Position numbers and translations under genes: made by a program. Below are positions 1 to 9,791 of a stretch of 64,000 bases of DNA, piece by piece (within the stretch, counting starts at the first letter, position 1; each line of letters opens with the position of its first letter). Source of the DNA: Novosphingobium aquimarinum (GTDB lineage Bacteria; Pseudomonadota; Alphaproteobacteria; Sphingomonadales; Sphingomonadaceae); assembly GCF_009746585.1 (NCBI RefSeq), contig NZ_WRPO01000011.1:61680-125679 (forward strand), given 5' to 3'. The notes beneath the pieces were generated by a model, which saw nothing but the letters and a program-made list of their open reading frames with translations, did no database searches and was not told the origin of the DNA.

Positions 1-1921
<1,921 letters not shown>

Positions 1922-1959
1922 GGGGGTTCTCCCTCATCCAATGGTCTAAAAAACTGGGG

Positions 1960-1986
1960 TTGGCACTCATGGATGGAGAGTGCCAA
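1960..1986 (-). promoter_or_regulatory. CIRCE operator of groESL
   Basis: A 9-bp perfect inverted repeat, TTGGCACTC and GAGTGCCAA, is separated by exactly 9 bp. This is the CIRCE layout bound by the HrcA repressor; the family consensus is TTAGCACTC-N9-GAGTGCTAA. It lies in the leader of groES, just downstream of the proposed -10 box. No hrcA gene is in the window, so HrcA control is inferred from the operator only. Confidence 0.93.
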
Positions 1987-1993
1987 CGGCCCG

Positions 1994-2022
1994 CATATGT
2001 GCCTGCGGGACATGTGCGTCAA
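1994..2022 (-). promoter_or_regulatory. groESL sigma-70-type promoter
   Basis: On the minus strand a TTGACG box (2022-2017) is followed after 17 nt by CATATG (1999-1994). Spacing and -35 box fit a vegetative promoter. The predicted transcription start falls at the edge of the CIRCE element, so HrcA bound there would block initiation or escape. Confidence 0.6.
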
Positions 2023-2122
2023 CACCCGCGCGACAAGATTTTTTTCGCGCGGCGGCCCCTTTTTCGGGACAGGACGAGGGCAATAACCGGTAAATGTCGC
2101 GCTGCGTTCGCGGCGCGCGCGG

Positions 2123-3541
2123 TCAGAGTGGAGGGACGGGCCCGTGCGTGCGCTCGAACAAGCCGAGACGCTCGCGCCGTTGCCAGCGCGTGACCAGCAG
2201 CACCGCAGCAACGATCAGTCCGATGGCAAGCCCGAGCCACACGCCCACGCCGCGCAACGGCGTGCCGAAGCCGAGCACCATGGCGGTGCCGAAGCCGGGC
2301 AGCCAGTAGGCGAAGATCGCGATGAACATCGGCGCGCGCGTGTCCTGCAAGCCGCGCAGGACCCCGGCCGCCACCGACTGAATGCCGTCGAACAACTGGA
2401 ACGCGGCGGCGACTCCGAGGTACCGCAGCGCCAGCGCGACCAACGCGGCGTTCGCCGGGTCCCACGGATCGATGTACAGCGTCAGCAGCCACTGAGGCAC
2501 CAGGAGCATGGCAAGCGCGGTCGAGGCCATGAAGCCGGTGCCGATCGCCAGCGCGCTCCAGCCCGCGCGTGTCACACCGTCGCGATCGCGCGCGCCGAAG
2601 AAATAGCCGACCCGGATCGTCGCGGCCTGGCTGACCCCGAACGGCACCTGGAAGGCCAGCGCAGCAAGCTGCAGCGCGATCGTGTGCGCGGCCAACTCGG
2701 TCGGGCCGAGCCGGCCCATCATGAACGCGGCCGCGGCGAAGATGCCGCCCTCGGCGACGACCGTGAGCCCGATGGGAGACCCGACCCGGATCAGCTGGCG
2801 CATCCGCGGCCAGTCCGCCCGCCACCAGAACCCGAGGATGTGATAGCGATGCATCCGCGGGTCCAACGCGATCGCCACGAAGTAAGCCGCGACGATCGCC
2901 AGCGAGGTCGTCAGCGTGGCAAGCGCGGCGCCCGTCAGGCCGAGTGCAGGCGCGCCGAGATTGCCGAAGATCAGCGCGTAGTTGCCCAGCGCGTTGACGC
3001 CGATCCCGCCTGCCGTGATCACGGTCGCGATCACCGGGCGACCGAGCGCCGAAACGAACGAGCGCAGCACATTGGCGACGATCATCGGGATCGTCGAGAG
3101 CAGCAGCACGCCCATGTATTCGCGCGCCATGCCGATGATCCGCGGATCCTGCCCGGTCGCGGTCATCAGCTCGTCGGCGAAAAGGCACACGATCATTCCC
3201 AGCGCGCCGGAAAGCACCGCGAGCCACAACCCCATGCGCATCACGCGCCGCACCGGACGCAGCGCAGGCGCGCGCGCGCCGAGCTCTGAGGACATTAGCG
3301 GCGCCACCGCGCCGGTCAGCCCGACCAGCCCCCAGGTCACCAGCGCGAAGTACGAAACGCACAGCGACGATGCGGCAAGCTCCAGCGGGCCGAGCCGGGC
3401 GATGAAGATCACGTCGACCGCATACGTCAACATCTGCAGCAGGTTGGCGAGCGCCAGCGGCCACGACAGCGCGAACGTCGCGGCGAACTCGCCGCGCCAG
3501 GGCCGCTCTTCGGGCAATTCGAGGAAATCGGTGTCGCGCAT
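2123..3541 (-). CDS. MATE family multidrug efflux transporter
   Basis: This is an integral inner-membrane exporter of the MATE (NorM-like) family, which expels cationic drugs or dyes in exchange for Na+ or H+. The 472 residues match the family length and show about twelve hydrophobic helices in two similar halves. The N-terminal helix region (FAATFALSWPLALANLLQM) and the loop EREYMGV-like segment (MAREYMGVLLLS) are typical. It stands alone between the groESL promoter region and a divergent small gene. Its substrate cannot be told from sequence. The ATG at 3541 gives a short cytoplasmic N-terminus before the first helix, as usual. Confidence 0.9.
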   Translation of the reverse strand: MRDTDFLELPEERPWRGEFAATFALSWPLALANLLQMLTYAVDVIFIARLGPLELAASSLCVSYFALVTWGLVGLTGAVAPLMSSELGARAPALRPVRRVMRMGLWLAVLSGALGMIVCLFADELMTATGQDPRIIGMAREYMGVLLLSTIPMIVANVLRSFVSALGRPVIATVITAGGIGVNALGNYALIFGNLGAPALGLTGAALATLTTSLAIVAAYFVAIALDPRMHRYHILGFWWRADWPRMRQLIRVGSPIGLTVVAEGGIFAAAAFMMGRLGPTELAAHTIALQLAALAFQVPFGVSQAATIRVGYFFGARDRDGVTRAGWSALAIGTGFMASTALAMLLVPQWLLTLYIDPWDPANAALVALALRYLGVAAAFQLFDGIQSVAAGVLRGLQDTRAPMFIAIFAYWLPGFGTAMVLGFGTPLRGVGVWLGLAIGLIVAAVLLVTRWQRRERLGLFERTHGPVPPL

Positions 3542-3673
3542 GGCGGCCCCGCGCCTATAATGCCCCGCGCGCCGGGGCTACCGCTTTTCTGCCCACCGGG
3601 CCATTTCGCTTCAGCTTGCGGCAAGCAAAACACGGGCAGGAGCGAGCGCGTTCCTGCCGGAGTTTGCCCGAAG

Positions 3674-4219
3674 ATGCGCTTGTCCCGCCTTGCTTTGCTC
3701 GTCCTGTCCTCCACGGCCGCGTTGCCCGTCACCGCGCATGCGCAGGAGGTGTTCGCGGGCGCTTATGTCCACGCAGTCGATACGCCGTTGACGTTCTATA
3801 CGGGAGAGAGCGGCGCGGATATCGCGGCCGGCTATCGCTTCGCACCGATCGAAAGCCTCGGCGCAATCGGCAAACCGGCGCCTTACCTGATCGGCAGCGT
3901 GAACACGGCGGGCGACACTTCGTTCGCGGGTGGAGGGCTCAGCTGGACCATCGGCAAGCGCCGCGTCTACCTGCGTCCGGCAGTCGGCCTCGTGGTGCAC
4001 GATGGCCCGTCCTCGCGCTTCGATCCGGTGCGCGGGCGCGAGACCGATCTCGGCAGCCGCGTGCTGTTCGAACCGGAGATCGGGCTCGGCTATCGCGTGA
4101 CCGAGCGGCTGGCGGTGGAAGCGAGCTGGATGCACATCAGCCACGCGCGCCTGTTCAACTCCAAGCAGAACCCCGGCATCGACATGATGGGCGTGCGCCT
4201 TGGCTGGAAGATCAAGTAG
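3674..4219 (+). CDS. Acyloxyacyl hydrolase, PagL-like lipid A 3-O-deacylase
   Basis: PagL-type enzymes are eight-stranded outer-membrane barrels that remove the 3-O-acyl chain from lipid A. The start at 3674 gives a classical signal peptide with cleavage after about residue 24 (VTAHAQ); longer in-frame starts would add an unlikely basic N-terminus. The 181-residue length suits the family. The C-terminal signature contains His154 and Ser156 (WMHISHARLF), matching the catalytic His-x-Ser of PagL, then NPGIDMMGVRLGW at the last strand. The third catalytic acid is probably Asp170, which replaces the usual Glu; this is an inference. It is followed by a lipoprotein cytochrome c gene. Confidence 0.8.
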   Translation: MRLSRLALLVLSSTAALPVTAHAQEVFAGAYVHAVDTPLTFYTGESGADIAAGYRFAPIESLGAIGKPAPYLIGSVNTAGDTSFAGGGLSWTIGKRRVYLRPAVGLVVHDGPSSRFDPVRGRETDLGSRVLFEPEIGLGYRVTERLAVEASWMHISHARLFNSKQNPGIDMMGVRLGWKIK

Positions 4220-4278
4220 CGCCTCTTGACGCTGCGGCGCGGCGCAATAGGAACGGCCGCCGCGAGGTGCCCTTGATC

Positions 4279-4737
4279 ATGAATCTGCGACTTTTACCTG
4301 TCATTCTACCCGCCGTGTTCCTGCTCCAGGCCTGTGGCGGCGAGCCCGCATCCGAAAGCACATCGCCCGACACTGCAACCGAGCCGACACCGTCGGCCGG
4401 CAGCCCGTCGAAGGCCACGCCGACCCCGGTCGCCATAGCCGCTGCCGGTACGCCGCCAGCCGAATTCGCCGTGTGCCGAGCCTGCCATTCGGTCGAGCCG
4501 GGCAAGAACGGCATTGGGCCGAGCCTGCACGGCATCGTCGGCGAAAAGGCGGGCGCGGTGCCGGGCTATGCCTTCAGCGCGCCGCTGAAGGCTTCGGGCA
4601 TCGTCTGGAACCGCGCGACGCTCGATCAATGGCTGACCAATCCGATGAAGATGGTGCCGGGCACCAGGATGGCCCTCCCGGTCTCCGATCCGGCCAAGCG
4701 CAAGGCGATCATCGATTATCTCGTCACGCTGAAGTGA
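4279..4737 (+). CDS. c-type cytochrome, lipoprotein
   Basis: This small periplasmic electron carrier is predicted to be membrane-tethered by a lipid. A type II signal peptide ends in the lipobox LLQAC with Cys19. After a Thr/Pro/Ser-rich linker of about 40 residues comes a class I cytochrome c domain with the haem motif CRACH at 66-70, and Met131 (PGTRMALPV) as probable sixth haem ligand. The 152-residue length and the GPSLHGIVG stretch resemble the cytochrome c2/c552 group. The start at 4279 was chosen because it opens the signal peptide. Its redox partner is unknown; it lies directly downstream of the PagL-like gene. Confidence 0.88.
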   Translation: MNLRLLPVILPAVFLLQACGGEPASESTSPDTATEPTPSAGSPSKATPTPVAIAAAGTPPAEFAVCRACHSVEPGKNGIGPSLHGIVGEKAGAVPGYAFSAPLKASGIVWNRATLDQWLTNPMKMVPGTRMALPVSDPAKRKAIIDYLVTLK

Positions 4738-4792
4738 GCGATCCGCGCGGGAAGCGCTGGCCTCATGAAACCGTCATGCGCCTGCGAACGCC

Positions 4793-5254
4793 TCAACTGC
4801 GCCGCGTGAGCGCGAGCGCGGCGTTGGAATAGCGCGGATCGCCGGTCACTTCGTCGCCGAGCCAGTCGGGCTTCGCGAACGCGGCATGTTTGTCGGTCAG
4901 TTCGATTTCGGCGAGCACGAAGCCATGCTGCGCCTCACCGAAGACGTCGATCTCCCACGTAAGGCCGTTCCCGGCCGGCAAACGGTGGCGCCGCTTGGCG
5001 ATCACGTCGCCTGTGCGCAACGCCAGCATCGCTTCGGCATCGGCAAGGGGAATGGCGTATTCGAACTCCTGCCGTTCGAGCCCGGGCTTGCCGGACTTCA
5101 CTGTCAGCCGCGCTTCGCGATCATCGAGGATCCGCACCCGGATCTCCGCGGTGCCGCGCGCCAGATAGGCCTGGCGAATGCTGCGGCCCGCATCGGCGAG
5201 CGCGCGCCAGCCCGTGCCGCGCACGAGAAACTTGCGTTCGATTTCCTGGCCCAT
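4793..5254 (-). CDS. CYTH domain (triphosphate tunnel) protein
   Basis: CYTH proteins are tunnel-shaped beta barrels that bind the triphosphate of substrates such as inorganic triphosphate, thiamine triphosphate or ATP. The signature ExExK is present at the very start (MGQEIERKFL; Glu4, Glu6, Lys8), followed by alternating charged strands typical of the tunnel. At 153 residues it is a stand-alone CYTH domain, most like inorganic triphosphatase or class IV cyclase folds. The start at 5254 was chosen because the ExExK motif normally lies within the first ten residues. It begins 4 nt after a CHAD-domain gene ends, so the two are probably co-transcribed. Confidence 0.88.
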   Translation of the reverse strand: MGQEIERKFLVRGTGWRALADAGRSIRQAYLARGTAEIRVRILDDREARLTVKSGKPGLERQEFEYAIPLADAEAMLALRTGDVIAKRRHRLPAGNGLTWEIDVFGEAQHGFVLAEIELTDKHAAFAKPDWLGDEVTGDPRYSNAALALTRRS

Positions 5255-5258
5255 GATC

Positions 5259-6164
5259 TCAGGCCGTCGTCTCGCGCGGCGTCTTCCAGATGTGCCACAA
5301 GGCACCGATCTGCGCCGTGAGCGCCTTTGGCTCCTGCGCGAGCAGGCGATCGCACAAGGGCCAGGCTTCCGCCTCGATCCGAGCGCGGCGACCCCGCGCC
5401 AGGCCGATCGCTGTCTCGACGTCGCGCGGCGCGCCATAGCGTTCGGGATCGGCGGCGAGGTACGCTTCGAACACCGCAAGATCGTGATGATTGCCTAGCT
5501 CGTCCGCCAGCGTCTTGGCGCTCGCTTCGCGCACCGCCATCAGCTCGGGCCAGACGTCCGAGAGCAGCCGCGTGTGGTACCAATGGTACTTGATGCGCTT
5601 GCGCAGATCGTGAAAGTCCTCGCTGGAGCCGCTTTCGCGGGCCTTCGCCGCGGCTTTGCGCGCCTTCGCATAGGTCTTGGCGAAGCCTTTCCGGAGGGCG
5701 TCCCAACTGCCTGCATCGAGCGTCCATTCCGCCGCGCGCTCGCGCGCCGCGCGCAGCTCGCTTTCAACCTCGCCCAGCGCATCGCCCAGCCCGTCCTGTC
5801 GCGTCGCCTTGAGGTCGAGCGTGAACCGGCGCCGGATCGAACCGAGCGCGCTGCGATCGACCTGAGCCGCAAAGTGCTCCATCAGCGCGTCGTACGTATC
5901 CTGCATAACTTTGGCGTCGCGAGCTTGCGAAATGCGCCCGGCGATGTCGCGGAAGGCCGCGTTCTCCGTCGCGAAATCGGAAAAGGCGGGCCGCACCATC
6001 CGGGCGAGGCCGCGCAACTTCTTGCAGCGCTTGCGCACGTCGTGCACCGCCACGGCGGTCTCGGCTTCCGCGATCGCGCGAAGCCCGCGATCGATCTGCT
6101 CGCACGCTATTCGTCGCAAGGCGTCCTCGACGGACTTGTCCTTGCGTTTCAGTCTGTATGCCAT
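5259..6164 (-). CDS. CHAD domain protein
   Basis: CHAD domains are alpha-helical bundles rich in conserved histidines and basic residues that bind polyphosphate. The 301-residue protein shows the first signature at His41 (HDVRKRCKKLR, with Arg44, Lys45, Lys48 and Arg51) and the repeated one in the second half (HDLRKRIKYHWYH). The start at 6164 was chosen over an upstream in-frame codon because it gives MAYRLKRKDKSVEDALRR, a typical N-terminus. The CYTH gene follows at once. Many proteins fuse CYTH and CHAD into one chain; here they are separate neighbours. Confidence 0.9.
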   Translation of the reverse strand: MAYRLKRKDKSVEDALRRIACEQIDRGLRAIAEAETAVAVHDVRKRCKKLRGLARMVRPAFSDFATENAAFRDIAGRISQARDAKVMQDTYDALMEHFAAQVDRSALGSIRRRFTLDLKATRQDGLGDALGEVESELRAARERAAEWTLDAGSWDALRKGFAKTYAKARKAAAKARESGSSEDFHDLRKRIKYHWYHTRLLSDVWPELMAVREASAKTLADELGNHHDLAVFEAYLAADPERYGAPRDVETAIGLARGRRARIEAEAWPLCDRLLAQEPKALTAQIGALWHIWKTPRETTA

Positions 6165-6238
6165 GCCAGAGCCCTTAGCCCGCCACGAGTGCGGACCAAG
6201 GGTTAGCACGCATTGTCATGGATTCGTAATATAGTTGC

Positions 6239-7009
6239 TTAGGCGGCGGGGCGTGCCTTCGCGGCGGCGTGGATGAACTGCCAAACCTCGTGATCGAAAC
6301 CGGGGCTCGGCGCGCCGTCGGACCAATTGCGAATGTCGTCGTACATCCGGACCACGCTTTCGCGCATCGCCGGGGTCGCAACCGCCGCGAAGGGCTGGAG
6401 CAGCGCGTTCCATTCGTCGAGCAGCGCCTGCGCCTCGCCGCTCGCCGGATCGAGCGGTAGCGCCGCCTTTATTTTGGCGCCGAGGTCGGCCCAGGCCTTG
6501 CCATAGCTTTCCTGGTCGAACCCCTCGGGCATTCGCGGTCGGGCTGCGGCGAAATCGGCCTTCGCTTGATCGGTCATATAAGGCTCGCTCAAGGCGTCCC
6601 ACGCGTCTTTCTGGGTCATGATCGTATCTCCATGTCGGATCAGCGAGCAGAGAGTCGCGGTGTCGAGGGGCTCGCCGCCCTCGATGCGGGACAAGGCGGC
6701 GCGCAGCGCATGTGCCGCAGCGTCGATCTGGGCGCGCTGCGCTTCGAGCGCGGCAAGCTGCACTTCGAGAACCGGCGCGATCGGAACCGATTGGTGCGAC
6801 AACAGCCGGGCAATGTCGGACAAGGCGAAACCGGCGCGCTTCAGCGCGACGATGCGATGCAGGCGTTCGAGATCAGCACGCGAATAGAGCCGGCGTCCGG
6901 AGCCGGTCCGCAGTGGCGCGACCAGCTTGCGCCCCTCGTAAAAGCGCAGCGCGCGCGGCGTCAGCCCGGTGCGGCGGGCAACTTCGTCGATGGTCAGCGA
7001 ATCGGTCAT
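6239..7009 (-). CDS. MerR family regulator with TipAS-like C-terminal domain
   Basis: The N-terminal 70 residues form a MerR winged helix (TIDEVARRTGLTPRALRFYEGRKLV), followed by a dimerisation coiled coil to about residue 115. Residues from about 125 to 256 resemble the antibiotic-recognition domain of TipAL (TipAS), which binds ligands and activates transcription. The 256-residue length agrees with that architecture. A perfect 15-bp palindrome lies 17 bp upstream of the start and could be its own operator. No efflux gene is adjacent on the same strand, so the target genes are unknown. Confidence 0.85.
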   Translation of the reverse strand: MTDSLTIDEVARRTGLTPRALRFYEGRKLVAPLRTGSGRRLYSRADLERLHRIVALKRAGFALSDIARLLSHQSVPIAPVLEVQLAALEAQRAQIDAAAHALRAALSRIEGGEPLDTATLCSLIRHGDTIMTQKDAWDALSEPYMTDQAKADFAAARPRMPEGFDQESYGKAWADLGAKIKAALPLDPASGEAQALLDEWNALLQPFAAVATPAMRESVVRMYDDIRNWSDGAPSPGFDHEVWQFIHAAAKARPAA

Positions 7010-7025
7010 GACGCTTTGCTAGCGC

Positions 7026-7040
7026 TTGACGCTGCGTCAA
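7026..7040. promoter_or_regulatory. Palindrome upstream of the TipAL-type MerR gene
   Basis: The perfect inverted repeat TTGACGC-T-GCGTCAA stands 17 bp before the start codon at 7009. MerR-family regulators bind dyads placed around the -35 box, and TTGACG inside the repeat could serve as that box. A clear -10 box is not visible. Confidence 0.55.
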
Positions 7041-7067
7041 CTGCAAGCCCGAAAGTCGAGACGGCGT

Positions 7068-8042
7068 TTACGAACGAGCGGGCGGCTCGCCGGGAAAGCG
7101 CATCGCAACATTGCATCGCTCGTAGCGCGCGCCGTAGCGCTGCATGATTTCCTCGTCGTGGCGGAAACCCAGCTTCTCGTAGAGGTGGATCGCGGCCCGA
7201 TTGCGCGCATTGGTGAGCAGGTAGAGCGGGTCGGCACCCAGTTCGAGACCGCGCCGGATCGCGGCATCGAGCAGGAACTCGCCGGCCTTGAGCCCTCGCG
7301 CCGCTTCCAGCACCCCCATCTTGGTCAGTTCGAACGCCTTGCCGCCGGTGTTTCGCAGCGCGCACGTGCCCACGATCCCCAAGCCCTCGATCGCCACGAA
7401 CAGGATGGAGCCGCCCGGATCGATGATCGCCCGGCGCGGGTTTTCCAGTACGTCGCGATCGGCTTGTTCCATCGTGAACATGGCCTCGATCCATTCGCGG
7501 TTGATGTCGCGAAACGCGCCGGCCAGATCGTCGCTGTATTCCACGAGGCTGAGGCGCGGCTTCATCGCGCGAACCCGGTCGAGCATGGACCGCTCGGCCA
7601 GCGCCGTCTCGAGCGCCGCCAGCCGCGCGAGAAGCGGCGCGGCGTCTCCCCCGCACAAGTCCTCGACGGCTTGGCCCACCGGCGGCCAGACGCGCGCGCG
7701 GACCCGCGCCATCGCCGCTTCGCCGGCGGAGGTGAGCGCCACCAGCCGCGTGCGCGCATCCTTACCCGCCCGGGATTCGACGAAGCCCAGTTTGGCGAGC
7801 TGCCCCACGCCGCGGGTGACGCCCGGCTGGCTGGACCCGACGGCTTCGGCCAATTGACCGACCGTCATCGCCCCCTCGGCGAGCGCCGCCAGCAGCGGCA
7901 TGTGCGTCGGCTGGGTCGGGAGCCCGGCATCGGAAATGATCTGCGCGGCATCGACCTGCAAGCGCTCGCCCAGGCGTTTCAGGCGCGAGCCCAGGAACAC
8001 GCCGCCCATGTCGGCAACAACGTCACGCACGCGAATCTCCAT
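7068..8042 (-). CDS. MarR family regulator fused to a GNAT acetyltransferase
   Basis: The N-terminal part (about residues 30-140) is a MarR winged helix (LAEAVGSSQPGVTRGVGQLAKLGFV, then RVVAL-like wing). Residues from about 160 to 310 form an N-acetyltransferase domain with the acetyl-CoA loop region around LEAARGLKAGEFLLDAAIRRGLE and the C-terminal NRAAIHLYEKLGFR. The fusion is a known family of about 310-325 residues; it probably senses a ligand and acetylates a small molecule or amine. A 24-bp palindrome overlapping its start codon suggests tight autorepression. It is monocistronic on the minus strand. Confidence 0.9.
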   Translation of the reverse strand: MEIRVRDVVADMGGVFLGSRLKRLGERLQVDAAQIISDAGLPTQPTHMPLLAALAEGAMTVGQLAEAVGSSQPGVTRGVGQLAKLGFVESRAGKDARTRLVALTSAGEAAMARVRARVWPPVGQAVEDLCGGDAAPLLARLAALETALAERSMLDRVRAMKPRLSLVEYSDDLAGAFRDINREWIEAMFTMEQADRDVLENPRRAIIDPGGSILFVAIEGLGIVGTCALRNTGGKAFELTKMGVLEAARGLKAGEFLLDAAIRRGLELGADPLYLLTNARNRAAIHLYEKLGFRHDEEIMQRYGARYERCNVAMRFPGEPPARS

Positions 8043-8064
8043 AACACGTTATATATCGCGTTAT
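8041..8064. promoter_or_regulatory. MarR-type operator overlapping a start codon
   Basis: A 24-bp near-perfect palindrome has outer arms ATAAC and GTTAT and a central TATATA; 20 of 24 positions are symmetric. It covers the last two bases of the ATG of the MarR-GNAT gene, so bound protein would block both transcription and ribosome loading. The size fits a MarR dimer. Confidence 0.7.
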
Positions 8065-8089
8065 GAACGCACCGCCGGTCCTTCGCAAG

Positions 8090-8128
8090 CGCAAACGAAA
8101 AGGGCGGCCCCGCGAGGAGCCGCCCTTT
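8090..8128 (-). terminator. Rho-independent terminator of rplJL
   Basis: A stem of 10 bp (AAAGGGCGGC and GCCGCCCTTT) with a 10-nt loop is followed on the minus strand by TTTCGTTTG. It lies 41 nt after the rplL stop. Confidence 0.85.
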
Positions 8129-8168
8129 CCTGTATCATCCCGTCCGGCGGACCGGATGGGAAGGAAGA

Positions 8169-8549
8169 TTACTTCAGCTCGACGGTGCCGCCGGCTTCTT
8201 CGATCTTCTTCTTCAGTTCCTCGGCCTCGGCCTTGTTCACGCCTTCCTTGACCGGCTTCGGGGCGCCTTCGACGAGAGCCTTGGCTTCGGCGAGGCCCAG
8301 ACCGGTGATGGCGCGGACTTCCTTAATGACCTGGATCTTCTTGCCGCCGTCACCGGTAAGGATGACGTCGAACTCGTCCTTCTCTTCAGCGGCGGCTTCG
8401 CCACCGGCGCCACCGGCGGCGGGGCCAGCAACGGCAACAGCGGCAGCGGCGGAAACGCCCCATGCCTCTTCGAGCGCCTTGGCGAGGTCGGCCGCCTCGA
8501 GGACGGTCAGCTGCGACAGTTCTTCAACAAGCTTGGCAATATCGGCCAT
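8169..8549 (-). CDS. rplL: 50S ribosomal protein L7/L12
   Basis: L7/L12 forms the flexible stalk of the large ribosomal subunit that recruits translation GTPases. The 126-residue protein has the N-terminal dimerisation helix ([28 protein letters not shown]), an Ala/Gly-rich hinge (residues about 35-55) and the globular C-terminal domain with [24 protein letters not shown]. It follows rplJ by 66 nt and is the last gene of the unit, ending at a clear terminator. The usual downstream partner rpoB is not here but lies in the opposite orientation 4 kb away. Confidence 0.98.
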   Translation of the reverse strand: MADIAKLVEELSQLTVLEAADLAKALEEAWGVSAAAAVAVAGPAAGGAGGEAAAEEKDEFDVILTGDGGKKIQVIKEVRAITGLGLAEAKALVEGAPKPVKEGVNKAEAEELKKKIEEAGGTVELK

Positions 8550-8615
8550 GGTACTTCACTCCTGGATTTGTGGGCCCGGCAAATTGCGCCGGGTGAAATC
8601 GTCTTTCGAAACGGC

Positions 8616-9131
8616 TCAGGCCGCATCCTTGGTGGCGTAGGCGTTGAAGACGCGTGCCAGCTTGGCCGCCGGAGCGGTCGAAAGCTGAGCGATCTTGGTC
8701 GCCGGAGCCTGGATGAGACCAACCAGCTTGCCGCGCAGTTCGTCGAGCGAGGGCATCGAGGCGAGAGCCTTGACGCCGTCGGCGTTCAGAACCTGCGAAC
8801 CCATTGCACCGCCGACGATCTCGATCTTGTCGGTGGTCTTGGCGAAATCGACGACGGCCTTGGCGGCAGCAACGGGGTCGACCGAAGTCGCCAGAGCCGT
8901 CGGGCCGGTCAGGAATTCGCCGATACCGTCATAGTCGGTATCCGCAATGGCAAGCTTGGCGAGACGGTTCTTAGCAACCTTGTACGACGCACCGGCTTCG
9001 CGGACCTTGTTGCGCAAGTCGGTGGACTGAGCCACCGTCATGCCGAGATTGCGAGTGACAACCACCACGCCGACCTCGTTGAAGACCGCATTGAGCTGGG
9101 CGACCGAATCGGCTTTCTGCGAACGATCCAT
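8616..9131 (-). CDS. rplJ: 50S ribosomal protein L10
   Basis: L10 anchors the L7/L12 dimers to the ribosome and, with L12, represses its own translation by binding its mRNA leader. The 171-residue protein starts [17 protein letters not shown] and contains the typical [25 protein letters not shown] and [10 protein letters not shown] segments. A good Shine-Dalgarno AAGGAG stands 7 nt before the start. rplK and rplA are not in the window, so this unit is only rplJL. Confidence 0.98.
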   Translation of the reverse strand: MDRSQKADSVAQLNAVFNEVGVVVVTRNLGMTVAQSTDLRNKVREAGASYKVAKNRLAKLAIADTDYDGIGEFLTGPTALATSVDPVAAAKAVVDFAKTTDKIEIVGGAMGSQVLNADGVKALASMPSLDELRGKLVGLIQAPATKIAQLSTAPAAKLARVFNAYATKDAA

Positions 9132-9440
9132 GCCTTACTCCTTCACAATGGCCGCAAGGGGGTGTGAGCCCCCGAACGACCGGCTACGTTTGTCCGCTCC
9201 GCTCGAAAGCGGGGCGGGCGAGTCCGTTCGAAGGGGAAGGAGCTCGCAGGGACAAACCCTGCGAAAGTGGCACCACCTCGCGAGGAGGAGCGGGCCGAAA
9301 GTAATTCCTGTTCCCCGTCTAGGCTGGAAATTAAGAGGGAAGCCCTCACCAACTGTCTCGGACGGATGAACGGCGGGCACGAGTCCCACCGGTCGGGGCG
9401 GGCCACTGGCGTATGGAGCCCGCGAAGTCAAGCTTTGAGG
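9132..9440 (-). promoter_or_regulatory. Probable L10 (rplJ) mRNA leader region
   Basis: The stretch of almost 400 nt upstream of rplJ has no credible gene. On the minus strand it holds several GC-rich stems, the last being GGGGGCTCACACCCCC just before the Shine-Dalgarno. In many bacteria the rplJ leader folds into an RNA recognised by the L10-L12 complex. A TTGACT box occurs at 9432-9427 but no convincing -10 box was found. A covariance search with the L10 leader model would decide. Confidence 0.35.
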
Positions 9441-9465
9441 CGTAGTAGCGCCGGCAAAAGCAGGT

Positions 9466-9492
9466 GCGCCGCCTGCAAATTGCAAGCGGCGC
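9466..9492 (-). terminator. Hairpin after the XRE gene
   Basis: A 12-bp stem with one mismatch (GCGCCGCCTGCA against TGCAAGCGGCGC) and a 3-nt loop lies 30 nt after the stop of the XRE regulator. It has no real T tract, so it may pause rather than end transcription. Confidence 0.45.
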
Positions 9493-9522
9493 TATTCCGG
9501 GGGAGCGCTCCGGTGGCGGAGC

Positions 9523-9738
9523 TCAGTCCTCGCCGAGACCTTCCTGCGGAACGTAGGCGAGCAAGTCGCCCGGCTGGCAATCGAGTTCGCGGCAGATCGC
9601 TTCGAGCGTCGAGAAGCGGATTGCCTTGGCCTTGCCGGTCTTGAGGATCGAAAGGTTGGCGATCGTGATGCCGATCCGCTCGGCCAGTTCGGTGAGCGTC
9701 ATGCGGCGCTCGTAAAGGACATCGTCGAGTTTCACCAT
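9523..9738 (-). CDS. Small XRE/Cro-type HTH regulator (YozG-like)
   Basis: The 71-residue protein is almost only a Cro/CI-type helix-turn-helix: LTELAERIGITIANLSILKTGKAKAIRFSTLEAICRELDCQPGDLLAY. This compact form belongs to the YozG-like group, which typically accompanies DUF2975 membrane proteins. The start at 9738 is preceded by GGAGG at a good distance; the longer in-frame start at an upstream Met has none. It lies 53 nt behind the DUF2975 gene in the same operon. It probably binds the TATCG-N5-CGATA palindromes upstream of the operon. Confidence 0.88.
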   Translation of the reverse strand: MVKLDDVLYERRMTLTELAERIGITIANLSILKTGKAKAIRFSTLEAICRELDCQPGDLLAYVPQEGLGED

Positions 9739-9791
9739 GATCGTGCCTCCTTCGTCGGGGGTCTGTTCTTCGGACGTCTGATCCTTGGGCA

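Noticed and set aside
9135..9485. Frames of 87-125 codons in the rplJ upstream region, both strands
   Set aside because: No start site with a ribosome-binding site and no family pattern; the region fits an mRNA leader better.
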